Assembly: GCA_000149265.1 (NCBI GenBank)
Contig: CH003364.1
Span: 1,150,698 to 1,214,697, forward strand
Reading direction: 5' to 3'
From: Ciona savignyi
Taxonomy: Eukaryota > Chordata > Ascidiacea > Phlebobranchia > Cionidae
DNA: 64,000 nucleotides
In this document: piece by piece, positions 1 through 15,200 of the stretch
Numbering within the stretch: position 1 is the first letter of the stretch
Layout of the letters: every line of letters starts with the position of its first letter
Program-made: the position numbers and the translations under genes
The notes under the pieces: model-generated
What the model saw: the letters and a program-made list of their open reading frames with translations, nothing else
What the model was told of the DNA's origin: nothing
Databases searched by the model: none

Positions 1-229
1 TTTGTCGTCATATGCAGTCAAAACGTTTGCCTTTTTACTAAATTTTATCTAAATGCCATTATTTTTGGCAAAAAGATTTTTAACAACTGTTAGTTCTGAA
101 ATTTATCTTATAAATTTCAGTTCTGTTAGCCACAATTTTCTTTGTGTGTGCGTTCTCTCTCATGTAAACCTATTGTTTTGATCACAACAAAAATTTAAAC
201 CTATTATTTTGGTGACAAAAGCACATTAT

Positions 230-433
230 TGAGCACGTGTGGTCGCTTTAGCGGAGTTAAATTTGAAGTTTTGGACCAAAAAATGGCGTCCTGGTCTGGA
301 AACCGGGGTGGTCGCGTTATTGAAACAGAATGCAATGCATTGCCATAGTAAATTATTTGGGACCGCAATAAAGTGGTCCTGATAGTGAGGTGGTCGTGTT
401 ATCGAGGTGGTCGTCAAGCGGGGTTCCACTGTA
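230..433 (-). mobile_element. Fragment of a pogo/Tigger-like repeat
   Basis: Minus strand starts TACAGTGGAACCCCGCTTGA and goes on with repeated GACCACC / ATAACACGACCAC motifs, the style of pogo-class terminal sequences. No opposite inverted end is recognised. It ends 19 bp from the donor of exon 453-608. The rest of 1-229 shows nothing recognisable. Confidence 0.4.
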
Positions 434-452
434 CTTTGAAAAACGAACTCAC

Positions 453-3400
453 ATTTCCATTGCAGTGCTCTTCCACTGAGAGTGGGCCGACGCAACCGAT
501 GTCATTTTGGTCGCCGTCCAAGCAAACGCGAGAGTGGGTCCTTGTGCCGACTCCGCATGTTTTACTGCATGAACTCCAGGTGTTCCAATCAGACCATCTT
601 GGACACGCCTGAAAAATAACGAAAAATGTCAAGAAAAATACCCTAAGCAAATAGTATTTTGCCTTGAGTAATCTTTGCCTGGATAAAGGCAGGCTAACTC
701 CAATAAAAGGTGTCTGGGCAAAGAGCTTGGTGCAAAGTAAAAGCTCACTACACAGTTGTGTTATTTGACAAGCCACTTAGCAGACATCGCCTAAACCCAG
801 TCAATGAATGGTTTAAATTAGATGGGATAAAATATTCATATTTATCCCTGTGAAAGAAAAAATGCAAGCAGTCTTTTTTTATCCGCAATCATTAATTTAC
901 CCAAACAATACACATAAAAAACACATTGCAAATCATCCCCACATATAAATCACTTACCATGTTGTTGCAAGTCAGTGTTTCCGATCCAGAACCAGGGCAA
1001 CCAGGACTGCCAGCAAGACCGTTGCTACAAACACGGGATCTGCTCTGGCTACCACCGCCGCATGTTACTGTGCAGCCAGACCAGTCTGTCCATGCCGACC
1101 AGAATGGGCAATTCTATTAAAGATTGTGTTTTCGTAATAAAAGTGTTTTAACTGCAACATCTTAAGTGTAATTTTTACAAAATCCACTAAAAATGAAAAT
1201 AGAGACGTTGTCCAATATTTAAAAATATAGGATGACAGGTAGGATAGGATATTTATGTGTAGCCCTATGAAAGGCAAAACACAAGTATCGTTATCACACT
1301 GGCAATCGTCAGATTACCATGCGATTTTATAAAGGATTGTTCTTAAACAGGTAATTGTCAGAATAGAATCCATTATACACATGTGCCATAATTTTCTATT
1401 TGATCAACTACTTACAATTGTAAGCAAAATTTGTTATCTAAATTGCATTTTAAAATTGTAATAAAGAAGTGTTGCCTTTTCCTTATGGATTTAGGCATAA
1501 CTGCTTCACTGATAGGATATTTGAAACACCTACATTCGAAAAACATTTCATTTTTAATATTTTAGGACACCAATAAAGCAAAATGCTAATTATGACTGAA
1601 GGACTTTTCAGGCTCAATATGTTGATATTTATATGACAGTTTATTCACTTCAGTAATATCGTGTGTAAAGCCACATTTTTATCATTAAAATCATAAATGG
1701 AAATAATATGCTGAAAGTTAACGTCGATTAAATTTATATTTTCTATACATCTTTTTTTAAATGATTGGATTCCTGTTTGTAAACTTGTACCTCGCAATTT
1801 TTGGTCGTGGTTATTTTAGTTTATAGTTTATTTATTTTTTCCCCAGTATAAAATGATGGAAAATAAACCAAATCACAACACAGGAAATAGAAAAAACGGC
1901 AAAATGAACAGTCGTTTAAACACGTCATCAACAAAAAAAGGGATAGAAATAAATTTATTATTATTTAGTGCCTAAAAACGAAATAAACCTAAACATACAG
2001 AAAACAAAATACATTACCCCAACGATGCATTCTTCAGTCACCACATTAGAACCAGGGCACTGGTTTTCGACTCCAGGCAATCCTCCCTCACAAGAACGTG
2101 ACCGTGACCTGGTGCCGCGACCGCACGGCACACTACACGATGACCATGTTGTCCAGCTGGTCCATTGCGGGCATGTCTACAGTATTTACACAAAGATTGC
2201 TAAACTAGTGTAGTCAATAATTATAAGTATTTAAGTATTAGTATGTGAAAGAAAAACAACTTATTCAATAATTAAATATCATTGCAAATATGATTAAATC
2301 TGTGTACTAGAATCTATCGTGACAAATATGTGATTTGATTTTGTGGAAAAGTCTCTTATTTTATTTTATCTTTAGTTTAAACTTTTTATATTGAAGTAAT
2401 AATACCTGTTATTTTACCCTTTTTTTCATCAAAATATTCACTTTTTTATGTTATGTTAACACGGATTTGAAGTAAAGTTCATTATGCATTAGTTAGTGGC
2501 TAGTTTTGATCTTTCAATTTCTAACTAATGTTCTGAATGCTACCACTGAGCTATCCCCTAAACATAATATGCAGAAAATTTAACTTATTTAAGTGGTAAG
2601 CTAGTGACACCCTGAGTAATCTATTGCAAAATGTGTCTCAATCCAAATCCCGTACATTGCATTAATTCGGTAAGTTTTATGGAGTTTTCCTGTAAATAAC
2701 CTACATTGCCTCCATCCAGTAGATATAAACAGATCACAACAAATTGCAACAATATCAAACAATAAACACACTGAAACCACATAATAAGGACTTTCATATT
2801 TAACTTACTATGTTGAACAGAAATTTCCTACCATGACTTATTATGATAGTTTTTTATATGGACAAAAATGATTACAGCAAAAACTTACATGTGTGTTGCA
2901 TGGTCTGGCTTCAGAGCTGTCTCCTACACAGTCAACAAGCGATCCAGAGTTCAAACACGAGCGGACACGGCGCTGGAGGCCTCCACCACATTCATTCGAA
3001 CAATCTGTCCATTGTTCCCAAGATGCCCAAACTGGACAGGCCTATAACATAAAGCCTTAGATCTGTGAATACTTCAAAATTTTTAGACTCATAACTTTGG
3101 GATCAGATAGGATATAGATGTTTATTCCCATGAATTGGAAAACCAAAGGGGTTAACACACGGGCAATCGTTATGATCACCTCGAGCCCAACGTCTGGTTA
3201 GAGGAACTATCTACAATTTAGCCGTTAAGTGCCCTGCCCAAGGATACAAGCTACTAGCTAGCGACCAGTTTTAAATCTGCAACCCTTCGGCTGAAAGGGC
3301 GACGCCCTAAACCACCAGTAACCAGGCGGACTAACTTTGATAGTGATAATTACAATGTATGGAAAAACGACATAGAAAGATTATTTAACATAGAGATTAT

Positions 3401-6400
3401 TTGAAACATATTTTGTACAATAAGATTGGCTTTTCTATTTATGAGTGATAGTCTAAATATTCTAATCTATAGTTTTAGCATTTTGGACCATAATAAAATT
3501 AGAAAGTCAAATATGTTTTTTCGCTTTTCCGTTCTTACATCGGTGTTGCAGATTTCAGCCTCCGAAGTTCCTCCCTCACAACCTGATCCGTCCGCTCCTC
3601 CGTTGATGCAGCTCCTCACCCGGTCGCGGAGTCCTCCTCCGCAACGCTCGTTGCATCCTCCCCATGAGCCCCATGGAGTCCAGTACGGACATGCCTGACG
3701 AGAAGAAGAATTTAAATGCTTTAAAATAAAGGAGGTCTGGTACGGACACGGACATGCCTGAGCAAATATGGACATGCCTGAGCAAAGAGGAGAATTCGAA
3801 AGCTTTAAAAAATAATATGGAATCCAGTACTCCTAAACAAAAGGAAGAATTTCAATGCTTTAAAAAATAATATGGGGTCCAGTACAGACATGCCTGATGA
3901 AAAGAACATACATTTATACGGGGAATTAGAATCAGAGTCTGAAATCAAAATCAAGTCATTTCTTTAAAGTAATTATAATGAACAATTCTACCAGTGACTG
4001 CTTATACCTATTTTATAAAATAGATCCCACCAATAAAAAACAGGCAATCAATCATATATGCATCAGTAATCCATACCTGTCCGTTGCAGAATTCCTGTTC
4101 GATGGAAGACGCCCGACAGCCGATGGATCCCATTTCTCCATCAGTGCACGTCCTCGTATGCACTCGTAGCCCTCCTCCACAAGGAGCAGTGCATGGAGCC
4201 CATGGTGTCCAATCCGACAATTGTGGACATGCCTGTGTCAAAGTAAAGATTGATGTTTTATTTGTTTGAGGGTCGTTATTTCCCAAAGAGCCAGCCGACT
4301 AGCCATTAACCCGTTTTGATCCAATACCCTTACACTGGAAGGCAAAGCATTAGCCCACTAAGCTATTAGGTGGCACAGAATAGCCAATAAATCAATATTT
4401 TTGGGGAAATATGGTTTAAACTGCCACGCCCCTTCAAATCAAATTTTTGTGAAGTGTTTTAATGATTGCCATTTTTTTACTTTTTCTCAAAGTTTTTAAT
4501 TTAAACTATGTCTGTTTAATAAACAGAAAGATAATTTTTACAAAATATTCATGCTCACTCCTCACCTAGCCTCAAAAATCAAACTCAAGAAAAATGAAAC
4601 AATAAATTATTTTCTATTTTTCTGCTTAGTGTGAAGAATGCAAGTGTTTTGGGAAAACCTGTCATTTAATTCAAGGCTCTGTTAAAGACAACGCACATTT
4701 AAGATCTGCTGCCTTTGTTAGACCAATCCCTCACTGTCATGCTCCCCCTTGTAAAGCTTTCACGCCCCCCAGTTTAAGAATCCCTGCTCAAAGTCACTAG
4801 GATATCCTGAGGGAATTGTGACGACACAAACTTTGACCTACAACAAAAAAACCTACATTTCCTCCACATGATTCAGATTCAGCATCCGGTCCTTCGCATC
4901 CAATTGAGTCTGAGAATCCGGAGCCAGCAATGAGCTGAATTGCGTTCATACAAATCCGATCACGTGACCGCAGACCCATATCACCGCATGATGAACTGCA
5001 CGAACCCCACATGTTCCATTCAGACCAGAAGGGACAATCCTAGACAAGGGTAACGAAAATCATTAATAACAATATCTTGAATTTTACAGTTGATGGTAAT
5101 TTGTCCTTTTAGACAGAATCAAAACCATGCGCTAGCAAAATTTATTGTGTTCTTAAGAAAAGCACTTAACAGAAGATGCTTAAGTCCAGTAGTTTACTGG
5201 GTTACAACTAAAGCAATGTCTATATCATAGCTTTCAAAATCTGATAATAAGCGTGGGGTAGTCTGCCAATCATGTTATAATGCTCCTTGTATCCTATCTC
5301 ATCCAGTACTTTAAAATCTCTTACCCCTTGTATACAGGTCATGGTGTGGGTCTGGCTTGATTCATCTCCGCAAAGGTCGCCGGCGCTGCATTGCCGACTT
5401 CTAGTTCTTGTTCCACGACCACAGCTCACGGAACATGGAGAATATGGACTCCACTGTCCCCAGGTTGGACACATCTGTTGAATTAGCATTTTTATTTAAT
5501 GAATTGTGTGAATCATACACAACACACTGCAATAGCACCGGTAACCCGACGGTGGGCGCGAGGTGATCTGACAATTGCAAGTGTGTTAACCCCCTTGGTT
5601 TTTTTTCATTCACGGGGATAAACATGAATAAAAAAATGTAAGTAAAAGCATAATCTATGAAAATTACAGATATGAAAAAAAAAATTCGGTCCTGGAAAAT
5701 ATATTTTTAGCCAAATAATGGGAAACTGTAACCGATTAATAGCAACATCAAATTGTTTAAAATCTAATCTAGCTCAATAATAACACAGTAAAGATTAGTT
5801 GTCAGTAAAGTCCAATCTGTTTATATATCACAATAGATTTTATTATTTTATGGTAAATTGCCAAAATGTAAGCATTCCTTACCTGTGTGTTGCATATGTT
5901 GGAGACCAGGTCATTTCCAATGCAGCCGTCAGACCCGATAACTCCACCAGAGCATGATCTGCTTCTTGTGGAGATTCCTCCACCACATGGCTGACTACAC
6001 GCTCCAAAGTCTGACCACTCTGTCCAAGATGGACAAACCTGAAAGTAACAATGTCATTGCATTTTTCGAATATTTCAATGGTTGTTGTTTGTTTATATTT
6101 AAATATATGTATATTTAATTATACAGCAAACAGATAAAGTGTGCTTGCAAATTTTGCCGAAGCTATTAGAGGAATTTGAGTTTTCTACATTTAGTTAGAT
6201 CCGTCTGTTTTAAATTAATGTGAGTTATGTTCCTTAGCCTAGCTTAAACACTATCAACCATGGTTTTAAGGGCATCTACCTTTTAAATTGGATAAACTAG
6301 TGTTTGTTGGAATAAACTGATGTTGGACTTACATGGGTATTACAGTCTCCTTGTTGGGCTGCGGTTCCTTCACAACCAGGTGCGCCGGGTGAACCATTCA

Positions 6401-9212
6401 AGCACATCCGAGACCTCAGTCGGTTACCTCCACCACACGAGGCACTACAGCGTCGCCATGGATTCCAGTTGCTCCATCCAGCACAAGCCTGAAATGATTT
6501 TGAGTTTCTTTCATTTGAACATTGTAGACTTGGTATAAAAGGGCACATATTTATTTTTATCGTAGACCAATTTGTCTGGTGAGTTGCGATGCCTTTCATC
6601 GGAAGGGTTCCAAGTTTAAAACTTGTCACTTGCTAGTCGGTTGTGTCCTTTGGCAAGGCACTTAACGGAAATGCCTAAACCCAGTGAAATATTAGCATCT
6701 ACTAAATGAGCACTCTTCTGCTTTCTTGAGCAGAAGACTGAATTAAATGGAGATCAAACCAAGAGGATTTAAAAATCTACACCTTACAGATTTTGTCATC
6801 AAGTTATAGTTGCAATGTTTATTGCTAGGTTTGAGGATTGGATATTTATGTTTTATTTCCATGAATAGTGAAACATGGCAGAGTTACCATATTAGGAATT
6901 GACAGATTACTTGGCAAATTCGTAACTAAGTATTCTCACACATTAGATTACCCTGTTCCTATCGGATTACCTTGCGTTCAATGTTGGTTTACCAAAGCTT
7001 TTACAGTGTGTTGTTATGCTGTTATTTAGTATTAGTAGATCCTCAGCTAGTGGCCAGTTTCGATCTTACAAACTATTAGCTAATAGACAAAGAACTAACC
7101 CACTAAGCTCAGCTGTGCGTGATATATGTCACAAAACATCTTTTTTTACAATTTGTTAAGCAGTAATAGAAAAATTAATGTATAGTTTCGCTAAACTTCC
7201 GGGACTACTTACTGCAGGGTTACATGACTGGTATTCCATGCTGGTTCCAGGGCATTCGTCGGAATCTTCTGGAACACATTGCCGTGATCGAGTTTGTTGC
7301 CCGCCACCGCAATTCTTATCGCAACTGTTCCAGCTCGACCACGCACTCCAGGCTGGACAGTCCTGTTGGAAAATTCAAATTTCATAAGGTAGGATACTTA
7401 TGTCTATACCCGAGAGTACAGAGAATGCAATAGGGGTTTAACCTCAATCATTTACCTAAACACATTGTGTCCTCTGTATAACTGAATATATTACATAGTT
7501 CAAAATCTATTAAGGTTTATGATATAGATGTAATTTCAGATTTTGTTAAGCCCATAACATTCCATTGCATTAAGGCTAATGAATTACTTGCGGTTAAAAT
7601 ATCCCAACCTAAAAGCAGGTGGTATGAACAACTGAAAAGGTAAAATAAACATTTAAACATTTCTTCCTACCTCTTGTACACATTCCTCCCTGACCACTAG
7701 GCCTCCCTCTGAGCACCCAATGTCGCCAAGGACGCCGTTCATGCACCGTCGTGTGTGATATCTACTTCCGGTGCCGCATGTCGCAGAACAATCCGACCAC
7801 GAAGACCATGAATCAAAAGAGGGACACGGCTGGTGGAAAATGGATGAAATTACGTTTTTCCGGAGAAAAGTGGTTAAAATCAGGTTTATTCAATAGTGCT
7901 ACAATACTTGCAGCAAGCTTTAATCTTAGGACAGTTTTTTTAAAAACGTTTTTAAAAACACAAGATGGGTTTTTGATCTGTTGACAATACAGCCTAATTT
8001 GCAAAGTTACTCAGAAACACATTTCCTACAATTATATTATAGTTCTGGTTTAATGACATCATCAAAGTAATATTAAGTCACTAATCTATGTTACAGGTCC
8101 ACCCATCCAAAAGTTTTTTTTCGTTTTTTATTATAAAAAATGTTAGAATAAAGAAACTCAAAACCCCCCAAAAATGTAAAAAAAAACAGGTAAGATCATA
8201 TCCGAGACATCTCAAGAAGCGAAATTGATTTTACTACCATAGAGACATTAAATAAAACAAACATTTTGGGCGTAGTATTAAAAAAACATTTTTTGTGAGA
8301 ATTTCCCCTCAAAATTAGACCAAAAAAGTCATAAAATTCAACTAAACTTTACTTAAAAATTTCAAATACAAAGTTATGTTTATTTTTGCTGTTTTCAAAA
8401 GATATATCATATAGCTTTCCAAAGAGACCAAACTTTAGCAGTTTCGACAAGAAATTTTGGAGATTTTTCATTTTGAATGAGCACATGTCAAAAAGGACAA
8501 ATTTGTCTTTATCGTTTTTAAAGGGGTACAACATCTTCTTAATGGTCTGGTGACAGAACTGTGCATTTTAGCAGGATAAGTATGATAGCAGAGCATGTCT
8601 TTTGAAGCAGTTCTTTTCTTTTAATTTTTAGGCTAAATTTACCTGTGGATTGCAACTGTCCTGCTGCTCAGTGATTCCACGGCAGCCGACGTCACCGGGC
8701 TGACCGTTGACACAGGTTCGTGTGTGGGTTCGTGAGCCACCACCACAAGTCACGCTGCAGCCGCTCCATGTTGTCCACACATTCCAGTACGGACATGACT
8801 GTGAAATATGAAGGTTAGATGATATAGTGCTTTATCCCTGGGATATTATGACATGCAAGGTACACATTTGTGGTCACAGGCTCTAAACAAGATCCATAAA
8901 TGTTCTAATGTACAAAAAATTTAGAATAAACATACACGGTATGCAATAAAAATAAGAAAAAGTTTTTAGGTTTAAATTTAAATTTTCTTATATCCATAAA
9001 CCTTAGAGTGCAAATAATAAAGAATATGAAATTAATATAAAAGTAAATTTTTTTACCTGCGCATTGCATTCTAGTGTTTGTACATAGTCTCCCACACAGC
9101 CATCCATACCACGAACCCCATTGTTGCACTGTCGGACCCTCGTCTGACGGCCCCCGCCACAAGTTTTCGTGCAACCAGTCCATTCACTCCATTCTGACCA
9201 ACTTGGGCATTG
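453..9212 (-). CDS. Exons 72-85: one-TSR-per-exon array, part 3 (14 TSRs, continues left)
   Basis: Exons 9057-9212, 8643-8798, 7671-7829, 7213-7362, 6333-6488, 5883-6038, 5325-5474, 4857-5039, 4077-4232, 3539-3694, 2889-3041, 2018-2176, 958-1113 and 453-608, all phase 0-0. They are typically 50-53 codons; 4857-5039 is 61 because of an insert ([14 protein letters not shown]) between the third and fourth cysteines. Examples are [19 protein letters not shown] and [19 protein letters not shown]. Position 453 ends at donor GTGAGT, so at least one more exon lies beyond the left edge. Confidence 0.94.
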
Positions 9213-12200
9213 CTGCACAGTTTCCGAAATTAAGTTTCAAGCAAGAATTTAGTGGTTCGATAAAGTTAAATCGAAATCTCGAAAAAATAATGCTAATTAG
9301 TCTGTAGATTTGCCAATCAGTCTGAAACATTTATATTAGTTTAGCCTAGTTAATTTATTTTTTCCTCTTCATTAATTAATGGCAAATTAAGCAAAAACAC
9401 TGCAAAGGAACAGGAAAAACAACAAAACGAACAGTCGTTAAATCGGGTCAGTTAAAAGAAAATGGATATATCTAAATTATATTAAATGTAAAAAATATTA
9501 AAAATATTAATTATATCAACTTTTGTAATATATTCATCCTTGTTAATTAAAACAAAATTTTGGTTTAATGTTAACTAGATATTATTTTCATTGCAACTTA
9601 ACAAAATTTAGCCTAAAATAATAATTTGGTTTAAAGTTATAACGAAAAACAGCAGAAACTGGCATAAATGTCAAGTTCAAGGTCAATTTAATTGTTTCTC
9701 ATAGGTATAATCTAAGTGAGTTAGGTAGATTTTTGAGATTTTAATTTATTTTAAATGTTATAGAATAACACCCCCTCCAAAAAAAATAAATATTATGTAT
9801 ATTATTTGCGGAAAATAAGCCTAAAGGAATAAAACTTTTAAGTTCAATGTTAAATAATGTTTGGCTTAGACCACTTTATGCTCGGTATGAAATGAGACTA
9901 AATGGTGGACGACTACTAAGTACAACTAGCTTCACTTTTGATTTAAATTTTAAGTTCAAGTTCAAGTTTAAGTTCAAGTTAAGCTTTGGGCTGAGCCGAA
10001 AATGTTTTTTGTCGAATATAAAAAAAGTGTGTCAAACCTGGATCAAACCTGGACAATCCAAGAGATAGATTTTGGATGTTTTAAAATACCCCCCCCCCCT
10101 CCTTTAAAAAATCTATATTATTCACAGAAAAAAAGCCTAAATGAAAAAAACTTAAAAGCTCAATGTCAAATTATTGTTTTATACAATAAGATCACTTTAT
10201 GCTCAGTATAAATTGAGACTGAAGAGTAGACAACTACTAAGTACAACTAGCTTTAACGTAGGGAATTCTTGACATAAAATTCAAGGTCAAGTTCAAGTTC
10301 AAATTAATTTTTGGGCTGAGCCTAATAAAAAAAATGTTGAACATTAAAAAAAATATGTCAAACCTGGACAACGCAAGAGATAGAACCAATAGCATCACCG
10401 ACGCAGGACCCCTCTCCCACGGTTGCCGTACAAGCAAGCTCTCTCGTGGGTTCGGACGTGATATACCTATATGTCCTTTCAACAACTGTGCTGTTCATAG
10501 TGTGCATAAAGTTCAAGTAAAAACAGCCCTGTAAGTTGGCGTTCCATTACAACAGATTGTAGAACTCAGTTCACAATTGTGTTGTTACGTCGGTCAGCTT
10601 AATCGCTGGCTAGAGATTTTGGGCAAAGCAGGATAGGATAGGNNNNNNNNNNNNNNNNNNNNNNNNNNNNNNNNNNNNNNNNNNNNNNNNNNNNNNNNNN
10701 NNNNNNNNNNNNNNNNNNNNNNNNNNNNNNNNNNNNNNNNNNTCCCCGTTGCCGTACAAGCAAGCTCTCTCGTGGGTTCGAACCCCTTCACCGCAGGTTC
10801 TTGAGCATCCAGACCACGACCCCCATATTGACCAACGAGGGCATGACTAAAAGGGAATAAATTATTATGTTCAGTGGTACGAGGGACTGATGGTTGTTGG
10901 TTCGATCCAACACAGAACCACTAACCTTGTCCAGCTAAAATAACCCAATTGTGTCTTAAATACTGCATTATCTTTGCAATACCTATGTAATACACCACAA
11001 TACTGCTTGTCACCCTATCTCATGGTATTCTGCTGTAATACCTATTTTCCCACTTTCTTATTTTAAACCCTAATTTTTACCTCAAACATTTTTTTCATTT
11101 CATTTAAAAAAAATATATTTTAAAACACTGGATTAAAACAACGTTCTTTAAACATGTTAACTGGTGAGCAATACAATACAACTGTATATTAAACAACTTA
11201 ATTAAATACCTGAATACAAAAGTATATTAAACAACTTAATTAAATACCTGAATACAAAAGTATATTAAACAACTTAATTAAATACCTGAATACAAAAGTA
11301 TATTAAACAACTTAATTAAATACCTGAATACAAAAGTATATTAAACAACTTAATTAAATACCTGAATACAAAAGTACATTAAACAACTTAATTAAATACC
11401 TGAATAAAACAGTATATTAAACAACTTAATTAAATACCGGAATAAAACAGTATATTAAACAACTTAATTAAATACCTGAATACAAAAGTATATTAAACAA
11501 CCTAATTAAATACCTGAATACAAAAGTATATTAACCAACTTAATTAAATACCTGAGCATTACAGAACTCTTCCCTCCTGCTGGGTCCAGGGCATCTCCCA
11601 ACGCCACCAGAGGTGACACAGACGCGGGTGTAAACCCTCACCCCACCTCCGCAGCTCACTGTGCACGGCTGGGTCACCGACCAAGCACTCCATGAGGGAC
11701 AAGCCTGGAATATATGTTGTGGTTGTAAACCTTCCTTATAGTAAGCTAATGTTATTATTGGTGTATCAGATCACTGGATTAGTGCGACTCCTTTCAACCG
11801 AAAGGTTGCAGGTTCGAAACTGGTCACTAGTTAATCGGTGTGTTGTTGAGCAAGGCACTCAAGAGACATTGCCTGAACCCAGCGGTTTAATGGGTTCTAC
11901 TAAATTGAAGGAAGGTCTGAATCATACACAACACATTGCAATTGCTCTGGTTGCCCGATGGTGGGTGCGAGGTGATCTGACTTTGTGGGTTAGTGCATCA
12001 CCGTTCAGCCAAATATTGTGGGATTTGAAACTGGTCTCTAGCTAGTCGGTTGGGGTTATGGACAAGGCATATATTCAGAATCGCCTGAATAAAATGGATT
12101 GTTGGGTTATACAAAATACACAACTCAATCATATACTACACATTACAATAGCATGGTAACCCAACAAGGGAAATAAGGTAGTTTGATTGTAACCTGTGTA

Positions 12201-15200
12201 AGAATGGTCCCTTACATATTAATGAGTTAATCTGCTGATTGCATTTGTGGTAGCGTTTTCCCATTCACAGGGATAAAATTTATCCGATAACCTAAAACAC
12301 TCACCAATTGGTTGCATGTTGTTGTTTCGTTATTGTGACCAAGACAGCCATCATCTCCAATATTTCCGTTCACACAAACTCGGTCTCTCATTTGAGATCC
12401 GTCTCCGCACGACACTGAACAGCTTGACCATTGTGTCCATGATGACCAGTACGCACATATCTGCATTTTGTTGGTCAACAGTTAATTTTGTATTTGTAAA
12501 TTCATTGTTTAAAATGGAACATATAAAAGAAATACAACCGGCAAAAAAGAAAAAGTACAGTCAAAAATTTATATTGCATTGATAATACAATACAACATAC
12601 ACAGTAAATAATGCACAGTTATGTTATGGGTTTTATGAAAAATCCAGTTAGGTCGGTGCAAATTATTACATTATTAAGTATTCTGCTCTATCTTTCTATT
12701 ACCCACTACCCATGCATGTTTTAAACACACAACACAAATGTAGGGATGTCTCAATGTAGGAAATTAATCAGTATAATGGTAATTAATGCATATAACAAAT
12801 GCTTTTATGGTTTTTGTATATCTGAAGTTAATTATTGATTTTTTTAATAAAATTAATACAAAGATGTTACTAAACAACTGACCGATCCGTAACAGCTCTG
12901 TTCTTCGGAGGTGTAACCTCTGCATGCCGCGCTAGGCTCGCCATTGAGTGAGCATGATCGTTGCCGCGATTGAGTGGCAACTCCACATGTCACAGGGCAT
13001 GGTGACCAGGCCGACCAGTCACTCCAAACAGCGCAATCCTGATAAACATATTTTTTTTTAAATAACAAAAATTACTTTATGGAAATTTTTTATCGAACAA
13101 AATTATTTTATTGGAAAATTTCAAAGCATTGTCGAAACAGTTTTAATAACATGCACAAGATATATGATTTATTGTGGTTTGTTTTCAAAATGTTTATAAT
13201 TAGAACTAAATATATATATGTGAAATGTCTGCTGGTAAGTTGGTTATGTGTAAGCAATAAATTTTTTCTGGCATTACTTAAACCTAATAAATATAGCTGT
13301 AGTAACCAGGAGAAAACATAAAAATTACTGAAAATTGCCCATGTTATAGCACCCATGTGTCTTCCCACCCCCTGCATACGCATGTATATCACCTAGAAAA
13401 TGCAGTATACACATGTGCCTGCCTAGAAAAAGAAGTATAAACATGTGCCTACCTAGAAAATAGAGAATAACTAATAAATTTTCATTACCGTTCCAATGCA
13501 TTGCATACGGTCGGTTGGCATCCCAGTACAACCATCATCTCCGGCGTACCCGTCCACACAAGTTCGGTTTCTGTGTTGGAAACCCACTCCACAAGAAATG
13601 CTGCATGTTGTCCATTCCGTCCATTGGTCCCAAGCTGGACACGGCTAAATGACAAGGATACAGGGAAGTATTAGGGTCGGAGATAGGTAATTGCAAAGCC
13701 AGAAGGGAATTATTATTGAGCAATACAGAAATTCTAAATTACAAAGCATAATAGAATAGCACACTGCGGTTGTTATATACCACTATCACCCATAGCCACG
13801 ATTCGCAACTCTTTTTTTCCTCAAGCAAATTTAGAAGCTTACTAAATTTTAATGACACTTTGCATTCTATAATAAGTGTCTGATAACTGTAATATTCAAG
13901 TTTGCAAACACTAAAAAAAAATTTCGGTACGAACTGTGTTTAAAAAATATATTAGTTTTTTCTGCGGCACACCTAGCATTGTCTTGGGGCACAGTAGTGT
14001 ACCGTGGCACACTGATTGTGGAGCACTGACCTATAGGTGGAAGCATCTTATGATGGCAAAGCATTTTTTTATTGTGCAGGATTCCCTTGGATAAGCGGTG
14101 GGCGGGAGGTGATCTGACAATTGTCCGTGTGTTAACCCCCTTGGTTTTCCCATTCATGGAGATAAACATAAATATCCTATCCCTAAGTTTGTATACCAAC
14201 CAAACTGACCTGCAGATTGCATGACACAGATTGCATGTCATCAGTGCCACACTCATCAAGACCAGGGAAGCCATTGACGCACATTCGTGATCTCGAGCGT
14301 GTTCCACCTCCACAGGTTACCGTGCACGGTGACCACGTTTCCCAACTTGAAAAGAATGGGCATGCCTGAAAATAAAACAGTATTACCATGAGAAATTTGT
14401 AAAATACATTTAAAGAAAATATAATGTATAATTTAACAAGAAAAATGTGTGGTTCTTTATTCTTGAAAACTATATACAACAGCCTGAATTAATGTAAATT
14501 AAAGCCAATTTAAAAATTTTATGTCATCTCACATACAATAACAGGTAGTGTAATTATTTTAACACTGGACACATTACATTGTCGTTTCAATAAACTTCTG
14601 CTTCTTAACCTTTCAAAAAACAGCAAAGCTCTGAATTGACTACCTTAAATTGTTTTATTTGTATTGGTAAAGTGTCCATATTCTGAAAAACTATCAAGAC
14701 AAACAATAAAACGTAACATAGAGTTGGCACTTGGCACATTAAGCATATAGTTGCTAAAATTATAGCCATTTATGATCTTGTACTAAAGAAAGCAATAGTA
14801 ACGTGGTAAAACAGTGTTTTATCTTTGTATGCTGTATTTATGTTGTTATTCTGCATAATATAACCAAGAATTACGTCCTACCCGAAGTCCACAGTTTTCG
14901 TTTTCAGTTGTTGAACCAACACAACCAAGTTGTCCGACCAGTCCGTTATTGCATGACCTTGATCTTGACCTCATAGCTCTGGCCCCACATGTCTCACTGC
15001 ATTCGCCCCACGTGCCCCAATCACCGAACAATGGACACGGCTAAAAGTGGAATAAATTTTGTGAAGTTTGAAAAATTGAGACATGGCTAAAATTGGAATT
15101 AACTTTGCCAATTCTTTTTTTTAAGAAGCAAAATTGACACATGTTAAGTCAATTTTAGAGAATATTTCTCATTTATGGACATTTAAAGTCTGTTGCGATA

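Noticed and set aside
11186-11555. CRISPR-like direct repeats
   Set aside because: Units are contiguous without unique spacers and lie in a eukaryotic intron.
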